Assembly: GCA_027491295.1 (NCBI GenBank)
Contig: JAIXWK010000003.1
Span: forward strand, 1-64,000
Length of the DNA: 64,000 bases
Direction of reading: 5' to 3'
Origin: Microbacteriaceae bacterium
Lineage (GTDB): Bacteria > Actinomycetota > Actinomycetes > Actinomycetales > Microbacteriaceae
Position 1 is the stretch's first letter; every line of letters begins with the position of its first letter. Below, one piece after another: positions 23,606-31,991 of the stretch. The position numbers and the translations under genes are program-made. Under the pieces are notes generated by a model. The model made no database searches and was not told the origin of the DNA. It saw only the letters and a list, made by a program, of their open reading frames with translations.

Positions 23606-23622
23606 GTTTCGACACGCCGAGC

Positions 23623-23631
23623 TGTGGATAA
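23623..23631 (-). promoter_or_regulatory. Consensus DnaA box (TTATCCACA)
   Basis: TGTGGATAA on the plus strand is an exact TTATCCACA on the minus strand. It sits in the 85-nt gap between the two MerR genes. DnaA could act here as a transcription factor or the site could titrate DnaA. Binding is not shown. Confidence 0.5.
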
Positions 23632-23637
23632 ACCATA

Positions 23638-23648
23638 AACCTCAGGTT
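23638..23648. promoter_or_regulatory. 11-nt perfect palindrome AACCTCAGGTT
   Basis: AACCT-C-AGGTT lies between the DnaA box and the second MerR gene. CCTCA/TGAGG-type half-sites are common in MerR-family operators, so autoregulation by either MerR protein is possible. Confidence 0.35.
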
Positions 23649-23668
23649 GAAGGCAGACTTAACGCAAC

Positions 23669-23677
23669 TTGACCACA
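23669..23677 (+). promoter_or_regulatory. DnaA-box-like sequence TTGACCACA
   Basis: One mismatch from the actinobacterial DnaA box TTGTCCACA and 37 nt from the exact box at 23623. It may also serve as a -35-like element. Weak on its own. Confidence 0.25.
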
Positions 23678-23690
23678 GGGAGAAGGCAAA

Positions 23691-24203
23691 GTGGAGATTC
23701 AGTCCCCAATGCTGTTCACCGACGGCCTGCCAGCGCAGGACATCGGTTACCGTGGTGCGTCTGCAGCAGCAGCGGCTGGCATCTCTTACCGCCAGCTTGA
23801 CTATTGGGACCGCACCGGTTTGGTAATCCCATCCATCCAAACCGCAACCGGTTCTGGATCTCAGCGTCTTTATGCTTTCCGCGACATATTGGTTCTAAAG
23901 CTGGTGAAGCGCTTGCTCGACACCGGAGTATCGCTACAGCAGATCCGATTTGCGGTTGAGCAGCTTCGTGCTGCCGGGATGAGCGATCTAAGCAACACCA
24001 CACTTATGTCTGACGGCGCAAGGGTCTACCTCTGCACCTCGCAGGACGAAGTTATCGACCTTTTGGGCCAGGGCCAGGGCGTATTTGGAATTGCAGTTGG
24101 TCGCGTGCTTCGCGAAGTAGAGGCAACCTTGGTTGACTTTGCGGCTGAAGAGGCCAACATTCAAGATGAACTAGCAGCTCGCAGAGCTCGCAAGATTTCT
24201 TAG
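23691..24203 (+). CDS. Second MerR-family regulator (Rv1830/ResR-like)
   Basis: A 170-aa regulator. The MerR DNA-binding domain reads GYRGASAAAAAGISYRQLDYW, then a wing with LYAFRDILVLKLVKRLLDTGVSLQQI. The C-terminal region (DLLGQGQGVFGIAVGRVLREVE) resembles Rv1830, called ResR/McdR, a growth and division regulator in mycobacteria. GTG 23691 follows GGGAGAAGG. Its TAG stop is shared with the convergent ParA-like gene through the tetramer TTAG. Confidence 0.87.
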   Translation: MEIQSPMLFTDGLPAQDIGYRGASAAAAAGISYRQLDYWDRTGLVIPSIQTATGSGSQRLYAFRDILVLKLVKRLLDTGVSLQQIRFAVEQLRAAGMSDLSNTTLMSDGARVYLCTSQDEVIDLLGQGQGVFGIAVGRVLREVEATLVDFAAEEANIQDELAARRARKIS

Positions 24204-25117
24204 CGTCTAAACCAACGCTTCTTTTTGGCTTCTGCCCTTGACTTTGGGGCTTCCTCACTCGGCATCAATTCCGTAATTGGGTTAGCTCTGCCTCTGGTTG
24301 CGCGGCCAACAACTCCAACCCGATCGCGTCGTTCGGTGCCGTGCTCGATGTCAGAAACCGCTCCAGCCAATAGCCAGTCAAAGCTCTTTGCAATCTCGGC
24401 TGCACCTTCGGCCGGCCAGGCGTGAATTGGACGTGCGGCTCCGGTGGACTGCTGAATTGCGGCACGCTCCTCGAAGAACGGCATTAGTAGCTGCTCTCCA
24501 AACATCTCTCGCAGTTCCTTGATTCGGTACTCGTGTTCGTTGGACTGAGGGCGAAGTCGGTTTACGACAACTCCCAACAACTGAAGTCTTGGGGTCAGCT
24601 TGGCGCTAATCTCGGCGATTGCTTTACGTGCTCGGTCGGCTGCGATAACCGAATAGAGCGAAGGCTCGGTAACCAAAATGACCCTGTCCGATGCGACCCA
24701 GGCAGTCCTGGTGAGGGCATTTATCGAAGGTGGGGTGTCGATGATCACCAGTTCGTACTCGTCCTCAATTTGAGTTAGAACTTCTTCTAGCTTCCAGACA
24801 TCCGCAACCGAAGGGGCCGGGTTGTCCAGTAGCAGTGACCGAGGGGACCCGACTAAGACATCCATCTTGGAGCTGGCATTCCATGGAGATGGCACGATGG
24901 CCCTGCGAATGATTGGAAGTTTGGGGGATTGCAACACTTCTGCAACCGAAGTTCCGAAGTCACTGACGGCACCTAAGCCGCTAGTTGCATCGCACTGAGG
25001 GTCAAGGTCGACCAGCAAAGTGTTCAAGCCCTTGTTCAGGGCGGCCGACGCCAGACCCAAAGCGACGGTAGTTTTTCCGACGCCACCTTTTAAAGAGCTC
25101 ACACTTAGAACTTGCAC
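24200..25117 (-). CDS. Orphan ParA/Soj-like ATPase
   Basis: A 305-aa protein on the minus strand. Deviant Walker A SLKGGVGKTTVALGLASAAL, A'' LVDLDPQCDATSGLG and Walker B LVIIDTPPSINAL are intact. No ParB or parS-like partner is next to it. After about residue 255 comes a basic tail ending SRAEAKKKRWFRR, a possible membrane or DNA contact. It is predicted to start with a leaderless GTG, 6 nt after a TAGCCT -10. Function is unknown: positioning of a cargo, or a Wag31-linked role, are guesses. Confidence 0.85.
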   Translation of the reverse strand: MQVLSVSSLKGGVGKTTVALGLASAALNKGLNTLLVDLDPQCDATSGLGAVSDFGTSVAEVLQSPKLPIIRRAIVPSPWNASSKMDVLVGSPRSLLLDNPAPSVADVWKLEEVLTQIEDEYELVIIDTPPSINALTRTAWVASDRVILVTEPSLYSVIAADRARKAIAEISAKLTPRLQLLGVVVNRLRPQSNEHEYRIKELREMFGEQLLMPFFEERAAIQQSTGAARPIHAWPAEGAAEIAKSFDWLLAGAVSDIEHGTERRDRVGVVGRATRGRANPITELMPSEEAPKSRAEAKKKRWFRR

Positions 25118-25122
25118 TGCAA

Positions 25123-25129
25123 TAGGCTA
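25123..25129 (-). promoter_or_regulatory. Symmetric -10 element TAGGCTA between the ParA-like gene and pyc
   Basis: Read on the minus strand it gives TAGCCT 6 nt before the ParA-like GTG, the spacing expected for a leaderless transcript. Read on the plus strand it gives TAGGCT toward pyc. Confidence 0.45.
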
Positions 25130-25135
25130 CCTTTT

Positions 25136-25141
25136 TATAGT
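25136..25141 (+). promoter_or_regulatory. Candidate -10 element (TATAGT) for pyc
   Basis: Five of six matches to TATAAT, about 40 nt before the pyc ATG. A weak TTGCAC lies 18 nt upstream as a possible -35. Confidence 0.45.
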
Positions 25142-25180
25142 CGGGTTCGCCGAAGCACCCCACCGTTTCAGTGAGGTTCT

Positions 25181-28100
25181 ATGTTCAAGAAAATTTTGGT
25201 TGCCAACCGCGGCGAGATTGCAGTGCGCGCATTCCGCGCTGCCTATGAGACCGGCGCTTCGACTGTTGCCGTCTATCCATTTGAAGATCGCAACTCCGTT
25301 CACCGCCTAAAAGCCGATGAGGCTTACGAAATTCACGCGGAAGGTTCACCGGTCAAGGCATACCTTTCGGTTTCAGAAATGATTCGCGTTGCCAAAGAAG
25401 CAGGCGCTGACGCAATTTACCCGGGCTATGGCTTTTTGTCTGAGAATCCAGACCTTGCGCGGGCGGCAAAGGAAAACGGAATCGTATTTGTAGGTCCCGG
25501 CCCAGAAGTTTTGGAGCTTGCCGGTGACAAGGTAAACGCCAAGTTGGCGGCCATCCGAGCTGGAGTGCCAGTTTTGGCATCGACCGAGTCTTCGGATGAT
25601 GTGAATGTTTTGGTCCCACAGGCTCAAAAAATCGGATTCCCGCTGTTCGTGAAGGCCGTTGCCGGTGGTGGTGGTCGGGGAATGCGAAAGGTTGACCAAG
25701 AGTCTGAGCTATTGCAGTCCCTTGAGGCCGCAATGCGTGAGGCCGGCAGTGCTTTTGGCGATTCCAGAGTTTTCTTGGAGCAGGCAGTAATTCGCCCGCG
25801 TCACATTGAAGTCCAGATCCTTGCGGATATGCACGGCAACATCATTCACCTACACGAGCGCGACTGCAGCATCCAGCGCAGAAACCAAAAGGTCATCGAG
25901 ATTGCCCCGGCTCCAAAGTTGGACGATGCTCTTAGGCAGCAGCTCTTCCGCGACGCAATTGCCTTTGCCAAGGAAATTGGTTACCAGAATGCTGGAACCG
26001 TTGAGTTTCTGATTGATACGGTCGGCCCGAATGCCGGCAAGCACGTCTTTATCGAGATGAACCCTCGTATCCAGGTGGAGCACACCGTGACCGAGGAAAT
26101 CACCGATGTTGACCTAGTTCAGTCCCAAATGAGAATTGCAGCCGGTGCAACCCTTGAGGAGCTAGGTCTTCGCCAAGAGGACATCAAGCCTCACGGATTT
26201 GCACTTCAGTGCCGCATTACAACTGAGGATCCAAGCGCTGGCTTTAGGCCAGACACTGGAAAGATCACCACCTACCGCTCGCCAGGCGGTGCCGGCATTC
26301 GACTAGATGGTGGAACCGTGACCACCGGTGCCGAGGTTTCGCCGCACTTTGACTCGATGCTGGTAAAGCTTGTTGCAAGAGGTAGAGACTTTCACTCAGC
26401 GGTTGAAAGAGCCAAGCGCGCGCTAGCGGAATTCCGCGTGCGCGGGGTTGCTACCAACATCAACTTCCTGCAGGCAGTTTTGGATGACGAGACTTTTGCA
26501 TCCGGTGAGCTCTCCACCCACTTCATCGACGAGCGTCCTGAACTTATGAACGGCAAGGTCTCCCAGGACCGCGGCACTAAGGTGCTGCAGTGGTTGGCCG
26601 AGGTAACGGTCAATAAGCCATGGGGTACTCGCGAGGGAAAGATTGACCCAGCGCTAAAGCTTCCAAATATCGACATATCGAGACCTGCCCCAGCCGGCAC
26701 AAGGCAACTTCTTGCAGAACTAGGTCCTGAGGGATTTGCAAAGTGGATGCGCGATGAGCAGCGAATTTTGGTTACCGATTCAACTTTCCGCGATGCACAC
26801 CAGTCCTTGCTCGCTACCCGCGTGCGCGGGCGTGACCTGGTTGCAGCAGCTCCATATGTTGCAAGGATGACCCCGGAGCTACTCTCTATCGAAGCCTGGG
26901 GTGGTGCGACTTATGACGTAGCTCTGAGATTCTTGGGGGAGGACCCATGGGATCGCCTGGCCCAGATCCGCGAGGCACTGCCGAACATATGCATCCAGAT
27001 GCTGCTTCGCGGTCGCAACACCGTTGGCTACACGCCTTACCCAGAAGAGGTCACCAGAGCATTCGTTTTCGAGGCTGCCAGGACCGGAGTGGACATCTTC
27101 CGCATCTTTGATGCTCTAAACGATGTAGACCAGATGATTCCTGCCATCAAGGCAGTGAGAGAGACCGGCACCGCTTTGGCGGAAGTTGGCATGAGCTATA
27201 CCGGCAACCTCGCTGACCCAAGTGAGACGCTTTACACCCTGGACTACTACCTAAATCTCGCCGACAAGATTGTTGCGGCCGGGGCACATGTGCTTGCGAT
27301 CAAGGACATGGCAGGTTTGCTCAGGCCACAGGCGGCAAAGATTCTGGTCACCGCCCTAAGGGAGCGTTTTGACCTTCCAGTTCACATCCACACCCACGAC
27401 ACCGCCGGTGGTCAGTTGGCAACCCTATTGGCCGCTATTGAGGCAGGCGTTGACGCGGTCGATGTCGCAAGTGCTCCGATGGCTGGAACCACCTCCCAGC
27501 CTTCAGCCTCAGCTTTGGTGGCAGCCCTTGCCTTCACAGAGCGTGACACCACCATGGATTTGGACAAGGTCACCGACCTAGAACCTTATTGGGAGGCAGT
27601 GCGCAGAGTCTATGCACCGTTTGAGTCTGGACTTCCAGGACCAACCGGTCGTGTCTACCGACACGAGATCCCAGGCGGTCAGCTCTCTAATCTCAGGCAG
27701 CAGGCAATCGCACTTGGATTGGGCGACCGTTTCGAGCTGATTGAAGAAATGTATGCCGAGGCAAACCGTATTTTGGGCAGACCTCCAAAGGTAACGCCAT
27801 CCTCCAAGGTGGTTGGCGATCTAGCTCTGCACCTGGTTGCAGTTGCGGCGGACCCAAAGGACTTTGAGCAAAACCCTCAGAACTATGACATCCCTCAGAG
27901 TGTTGTTGGATTTATGGCTGGGGAGCTTGGAGACCTTCCGGGTGGCTGGCCTGAGCCATTTAGATCCAAGGTGCTAAGCGGTCGAAACGTAGACATTTCA
28001 ATTACTCCGGTTTCCGAGGAGGATTTGCTAAAGCTGAACTCCAAGAACTATGCCGACGTTCGTAGCACCCTGAACCGTCTGCTGTTCCCAGGTCCAACCA

Positions 28101-28582
28101 AGGATTTCCTGCGCACCAGCAACCTCTACGGTCAGCTCGACAAGCTCGCCACTCTCGACTACCTCTATGGTCTCGAGTCAGATGTTGAGCATGTAGTAGA
28201 ACTGCGCAAGGGCATCCAGCTGTTTGTAGGTCTTGAAGCAATCGGCGAGGCAGATCTCAAGGGCTTCCGCTCGGTGATGGCAAAGCTGAATGGACAGCTG
28301 CGGCCAATCACAGTTCGCGACCACAGCATCCAGGTCGCAGTTGCCAGCGCAGAAAAGGCCGATCCAAACCAGCCGGGTCACGTTGCCGCACCATTCACCG
28401 GAGTAGTGACGCCTAAGGTCGTCATCGGTGACCCCGTGCTAATCGGCCAGCCGATTGCAAGCATTGAAGCGATGAAGATGGAAGCCAACATTGCAGCTCC
28501 TATTTCAGGTCGCGTGGTTCGACTAGGCGTTGCAGGTCCAACCCCGGTTGAAGGCGGAGACCTAATCGCGGTCATCGAGTAG
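25181..28582 (+). CDS. pyc: Pyruvate carboxylase
   Basis: A 1133-aa single-chain biotin enzyme that makes oxaloacetate from pyruvate, bicarbonate and ATP. Domain order: biotin carboxylase (about 1-450, with FVKAVAGGGGRGMRKV and EMNPRIQVEHTVTEE), carboxyltransferase (about 520-1000, starting VTDSTFRDAHQSLLATR, with catalytic HTHDTAGGQ), then a C-terminal biotinyl domain with EAMKMEANI. Length and order are normal. It is an anaplerotic step linked physiologically to GarA control of the TCA cycle. def follows after 6 nt. Confidence 0.97.
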   Translation: MFKKILVANRGEIAVRAFRAAYETGASTVAVYPFEDRNSVHRLKADEAYEIHAEGSPVKAYLSVSEMIRVAKEAGADAIYPGYGFLSENPDLARAAKENGIVFVGPGPEVLELAGDKVNAKLAAIRAGVPVLASTESSDDVNVLVPQAQKIGFPLFVKAVAGGGGRGMRKVDQESELLQSLEAAMREAGSAFGDSRVFLEQAVIRPRHIEVQILADMHGNIIHLHERDCSIQRRNQKVIEIAPAPKLDDALRQQLFRDAIAFAKEIGYQNAGTVEFLIDTVGPNAGKHVFIEMNPRIQVEHTVTEEITDVDLVQSQMRIAAGATLEELGLRQEDIKPHGFALQCRITTEDPSAGFRPDTGKITTYRSPGGAGIRLDGGTVTTGAEVSPHFDSMLVKLVARGRDFHSAVERAKRALAEFRVRGVATNINFLQAVLDDETFASGELSTHFIDERPELMNGKVSQDRGTKVLQWLAEVTVNKPWGTREGKIDPALKLPNIDISRPAPAGTRQLLAELGPEGFAKWMRDEQRILVTDSTFRDAHQSLLATRVRGRDLVAAAPYVARMTPELLSIEAWGGATYDVALRFLGEDPWDRLAQIREALPNICIQMLLRGRNTVGYTPYPEEVTRAFVFEAARTGVDIFRIFDALNDVDQMIPAIKAVRETGTALAEVGMSYTGNLADPSETLYTLDYYLNLADKIVAAGAHVLAIKDMAGLLRPQAAKILVTALRERFDLPVHIHTHDTAGGQLATLLAAIEAGVDAVDVASAPMAGTTSQPSASALVAALAFTERDTTMDLDKVTDLEPYWEAVRRVYAPFESGLPGPTGRVYRHEIPGGQLSNLRQQAIALGLGDRFELIEEMYAEANRILGRPPKVTPSSKVVGDLALHLVAVAADPKDFEQNPQNYDIPQSVVGFMAGELGDLPGGWPEPFRSKVLSGRNVDISITPVSEEDLLKLNSKNYADVRSTLNRLLFPGPTKDFLRTSNLYGQLDKLATLDYLYGLESDVEHVVELRKGIQLFVGLEAIGEADLKGFRSVMAKLNGQLRPITVRDHSIQVAVASAEKADPNQPGHVAAPFTGVVTPKVVIGDPVLIGQPIASIEAMKMEANIAAPISGRVVRLGVAGPTPVEGGDLIAVIE

Positions 28583-28588
28583 GTTGCG

Positions 28589-29083
28589 GTGGCAGTAAGA
28601 GAAATTCGGCTATTTGGCGATCCAGTTCTGAAATCGCCAACCACTGAAATCAAAGATTTTGAGTCAGTCAAAGGGCTGATTCAGGACTTACTCGACACCA
28701 CAGCCCTGCCCGGTCGTGCCGGAGTTGCAGCCACCCAGATCGGCGTTGGTCTTGCTGCTTTTTCTTATAACGTCGATGGCAACATCGGTTACCTAATCAA
28801 CCCAGAAATCGTAAATGTTGAAGGCGAGATTGAACTTGTAGAAGAGGGTTGCCTCTCGGTGCCAGGACTGTGGCACATGACTCCGAGGTATCCGAAGGCC
28901 ACGGCCCGTGGCTACCAGCTGGACGGAAGTCAAATTGAGGTTTCGGGGGAAGGGCTTATGGCCCAGGCACTGCAGCACGAGTGCGACCACCTCAAAGGAC
29001 TCTTGTATTTAGATCGCCTAGAAAAAGAAGAACGCAGGTTGGCTTTCGCCAACCTGCGTCAACAGACCTGGTTTCTTCCCTAG
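28589..29083 (+). CDS. def: Peptide deformylase
   Basis: A 164-aa metalloenzyme that removes the N-formyl group from nascent proteins. All three motifs are recognisable: GVAATQIGV (motif 1, a variant of GxGLAAxQ), EEGCLSVPG with the metal Cys (motif 2) and QHECDHLKG with the HExxDH ligands (motif 3). The GTG start is 6 nt after pyc. The TAG stop is shared with the convergent fadD gene in CTAG. Confidence 0.93.
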   Translation: MAVREIRLFGDPVLKSPTTEIKDFESVKGLIQDLLDTTALPGRAGVAATQIGVGLAAFSYNVDGNIGYLINPEIVNVEGEIELVEEGCLSVPGLWHMTPRYPKATARGYQLDGSQIEVSGEGLMAQALQHECDHLKGLLYLDRLEKEERRLAFANLRQQTWFLP

Positions 29084-30873
29084 CCGTAGATTCTGTCTAC
29101 GTGAAGGGCAAAGTCAGACATAACCTTTGGTCGCTTGATCTTTAGCGATGGAGTCAAGTGACCAGAAGCTTCGGTTAGCTCGACATCCAGAATCTCGAAC
29201 TCCTTGATTTGCTCAGCAGTTGAGAACTTCTTGTTCACAACGGCAATTGCGCCTGCAATCTCTTCACGAATCTTCGGGTGCTTGGCAGCTTCGGCAAGGG
29301 TCAACTTTTCAGCGATGCCATTATTTGCTGTCCAAACCGGAACCATGTCTGGGTCCAGGGAAATCAAAGCCGAGATGAATGGCTTTGCATCACCAATCAC
29401 AACTACCTGCCCAACAAGTGGGTGTGCGCGGATTGGGTCCTCGATCGGAGCCGGGGCTACGTTCTTTCCACCTGCGGTGACCAAGATTTCCTTCTTGCGA
29501 CCGGTAATGGTCAAGAAGCCATCTTCGTCCAACTCACCAATGTCTCCGGTGCGGAACCAGTCTTCAGAGAATGCCTCACGAGTAGCACTCTCGTTGCGCC
29601 AGTAGCCACGCATCATGTTGATGCCGCGAAGCCAAATCTCTCCGTCATCGGCAATCTTGATACCGGTGCCAGGAAGAGCTCGGCCTACCTTGCCGATCTT
29701 CTGCCAGCTGACGCGACCAATAACCGCAGCAGCTGCAGTCTCGGTTAGGCCATAGCCCTCAAGAACGATTAGGCCGATGCCGCGGAAGAAGTGACCTAGG
29801 CGAGCGCCCAGTGGGGCACCACCGGAGATGGCGTACTTGACCCCACCACCCATGGCAGCGCGAAGCTTGGAGTAAACCAGCTTGTCAAACAGTCCGTGCT
29901 TTACCTTCAAACCAAGCGATGGGCCACCCTTGGCATCAAGCGCCTTGCTGTATTCGATAGCAGTCTCTGCGGCAGCGCGGAAGATTTTGCCCTTGCCGGC
30001 AGCTTCAGCCTTTAGTTCAGCACCGTTGTAAACCTTCTCGAATACACGAGGCACTGCAAGCAAGAACGTCGGCTTGAATACTGGAAGCACTTCGCCAACC
30101 AACTTGGTGTCACCTAGGTGACCAACTCTGATGCCGGAGTAGATGCAAAGAACCGATACGTAACGAGCCAAGATGTGAGCCATTGGCAAGAAGATCAGTG
30201 AGTGCTGCTTGTCGTTAGCAATTTCAGGAAGCTCCGCCGCCGCATTTTTGCAGTGGTCAACTAGCGAGCGGTGAGTTAGCTCACAGCCCTTTGGGTTGCC
30301 AGTGGTACCAGAGGTGTACACGATGGTTGCCAAATCACCTAGCGACGCATTGGTGCGTGCGGTTTCTAAGACCTCGTCCGCTACGGTTTCGCCGGACTGG
30401 TGCAGCTTGGTGAAGTCTGACGAATCGATCTTCCAAACCTGGCTAACCCTAGGAGTGTTAGAGCGAATCTGGTCAACTCGCGGCTGGTGCTCCTCGTTCT
30501 CAATAAACAACGCCACAGCGTCTGAGTCTGAAAGGATCCATTCGATCTGTGAAGGGGAGCTCGACTCGTAGATAGGCACGGTTACAGCACCGGCAAACCA
30601 GATCGCAAAGTCGATCATCGACCACTCGTAGCGGGTCTTGGACATGATGGCCACAGCCTGTCCAGGCTTTATGCCAGCGGCAATCAATCCCTTAGCTAAG
30701 GTTCTTACCTCGGCCAGGAAGTCACCAGCGGTGACATCGCGCCAGCTCTTGTCTGGGTTCTGTCTTGAAAAAAGTGGGTGCTGTGGGTTCTTGGCAACCC
30801 GCTGAAGCAATAGATCCGTGGCATTTTCCTGTGGGTTTGATTCCACCAACAGCGGCACATCGTAAAACGTCAT
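29080..30873 (-). CDS. fadD: Long-chain fatty-acid-CoA ligase (FadD15-like)
   Basis: A 597-aa AMP-forming acyl-CoA synthetase. The AMP-binding motif IVYTSGTTGNPKGCELTH lies near residue 185, followed by LEGYGLTETAAAAV and the hinge/catalytic region WFRTGDIGELDEDGFLTITGRKKE. It activates fatty acids for degradation or lipid synthesis. It matches FadD15 (Rv2187), and the following glk-plsC-aroG block keeps that neighbourhood. ATG 30873 is preferred because GGGAGA lies 7 nt upstream; an in-frame ATG at 30897 would add eight residues. Confidence 0.92.
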   Translation of the reverse strand: MTFYDVPLLVESNPQENATDLLLQRVAKNPQHPLFSRQNPDKSWRDVTAGDFLAEVRTLAKGLIAAGIKPGQAVAIMSKTRYEWSMIDFAIWFAGAVTVPIYESSSPSQIEWILSDSDAVALFIENEEHQPRVDQIRSNTPRVSQVWKIDSSDFTKLHQSGETVADEVLETARTNASLGDLATIVYTSGTTGNPKGCELTHRSLVDHCKNAAAELPEIANDKQHSLIFLPMAHILARYVSVLCIYSGIRVGHLGDTKLVGEVLPVFKPTFLLAVPRVFEKVYNGAELKAEAAGKGKIFRAAAETAIEYSKALDAKGGPSLGLKVKHGLFDKLVYSKLRAAMGGGVKYAISGGAPLGARLGHFFRGIGLIVLEGYGLTETAAAAVIGRVSWQKIGKVGRALPGTGIKIADDGEIWLRGINMMRGYWRNESATREAFSEDWFRTGDIGELDEDGFLTITGRKKEILVTAGGKNVAPAPIEDPIRAHPLVGQVVVIGDAKPFISALISLDPDMVPVWTANNGIAEKLTLAEAAKHPKIREEIAGAIAVVNKKFSTAEQIKEFEILDVELTEASGHLTPSLKIKRPKVMSDFALHVDRIYG

Positions 30874-30899
30874 TGTTTTCTCCCATTCGAGTTTCAAAT

Positions 30900-30905
30900 A
30901 CTCTA
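30900..30905 (-). promoter_or_regulatory. Candidate -10 element (TAGAGT) for fadD
   Basis: The minus strand reads TAGAGT 26 nt before the fadD ATG, leaving a short leader with GGGAGA. The plus strand of the same site reads TACTCTA, again a TANNNTA palindrome. Confidence 0.35.
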
Positions 30906-30958
30906 ATCGCCAGATTGAGTGTGAGAGCTACAACCTATGTAACTTTTTTCCTGTTTTT

Positions 30959-30986
30959 TTGTAACCTTCCCACAAAGCGGTAAAAT
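30959..30986 (+). promoter_or_regulatory. Candidate promoter for the glucokinase gene
   Basis: TTGTAA (30959) and TAAAAT (30981) are separated by 16 nt, in the most AT-rich stretch of the 140-nt divergent gap. The start codon lies 27 nt further. Confidence 0.5.
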
Positions 30987-31013
30987 TTAGCTTCGGCAAT
31001 CTACGAGGTATAA

Positions 31014-31970
31014 ATGCTGTCAGTCGGAATCGACATCGGTGGCACCAAGATTCTTGGTGCGCTAGTAGACGAGCACGGCCAGATTCTTTATGAAACCAAG
31101 GTGCCTTCTCCCGCGCAGGATCCTGATCTGATGGTTTCCACTGTCGTCAACGTGATCAAGGACGTCATGGCTAATGCCACCTCCGAGGTCGTCGGAGTAG
31201 GTGTTGCTGCTGCCGGGTTCATTGATGCAAGTCAGTCCACCATCTTGTACTCCCCAAATTTGAAGTGGCGCAATGAGCCATTTCGTGACCGCCTTCAGGT
31301 TCATCTGGATGTTCCGCTGGTGATTGAAAACGATGCCAATGCTGCAGGTTGGGCTGAATACAAATTTGGGGCAGGCCGCGGCACCAAAGACATGGTGATG
31401 CTCACCCTGGGCACCGGAGTTGGTGGCGCGGTTGTTGCTGACTACAAGCTTCGCCGCGGTGGCTTTGGAATTGCTGGCGAACTGGGGCACGTTCGAGTTG
31501 TCCAGGACGGCAAGCAGTGTGGTTGCGGTCGCAAGGGCTGCGTAGAGCAATACTCCTCAGGCACCGCGGTAGTAAAGGCGGCAAAGAAGCTTGCCGCAAG
31601 TTCTGGTCCTGCAGGGCAGAGATTGCGGGAACTCAAGGCCGAGTTCGGAGAGTTGACCGGCGCACAGGTTTACCAAGCCCTGTTGGAAGGCGACGCCGGT
31701 GTCTATTCCATCTTCCGCGAGGCCGGACGATACTTGGGTCAAGCGATGGCTACCATTACTGCGGTCTTGGACCCACAGGTTTACGTTATCGGGGGAGGCC
31801 TATCTGAGGCCGGCGAGATGATTCTCGAACCAATTCGAGAGAGTTTTCTGCAGGATCATCCAGCCCGAGGTTTTTGGCCAGAGGCCAAAATTGTGACGGC
31901 CGAGTTTACGAATCAGGCTGGAGTTATTGGAGCGGCCGACCTAGCGCGCGAGTCGCTCGCTAAGCTGTAA
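31014..31970 (+). CDS. glk: ROK-family glucokinase
   Basis: A 318-aa sugar kinase. N-terminal phosphate-1 motif GIDIGGTKILGALV, ROK signature with LTLGTGVGGAVV, active-site IENDANAAGWAE, and the zinc-binding CGCGRKGCVEQYSSG that defines ROK kinases. It phosphorylates glucose to glucose-6-phosphate. ATP versus polyphosphate use cannot be decided here. It is divergent from fadD and followed 21 nt later by the acyltransferase gene. Confidence 0.92.
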   Translation: MLSVGIDIGGTKILGALVDEHGQILYETKVPSPAQDPDLMVSTVVNVIKDVMANATSEVVGVGVAAAGFIDASQSTILYSPNLKWRNEPFRDRLQVHLDVPLVIENDANAAGWAEYKFGAGRGTKDMVMLTLGTGVGGAVVADYKLRRGGFGIAGELGHVRVVQDGKQCGCGRKGCVEQYSSGTAVVKAAKKLAASSGPAGQRLRELKAEFGELTGAQVYQALLEGDAGVYSIFREAGRYLGQAMATITAVLDPQVYVIGGGLSEAGEMILEPIRESFLQDHPARGFWPEAKIVTAEFTNQAGVIGAADLARESLAKL

Positions 31971-31991
31971 GCATCGCGACTGGAGCACAAA

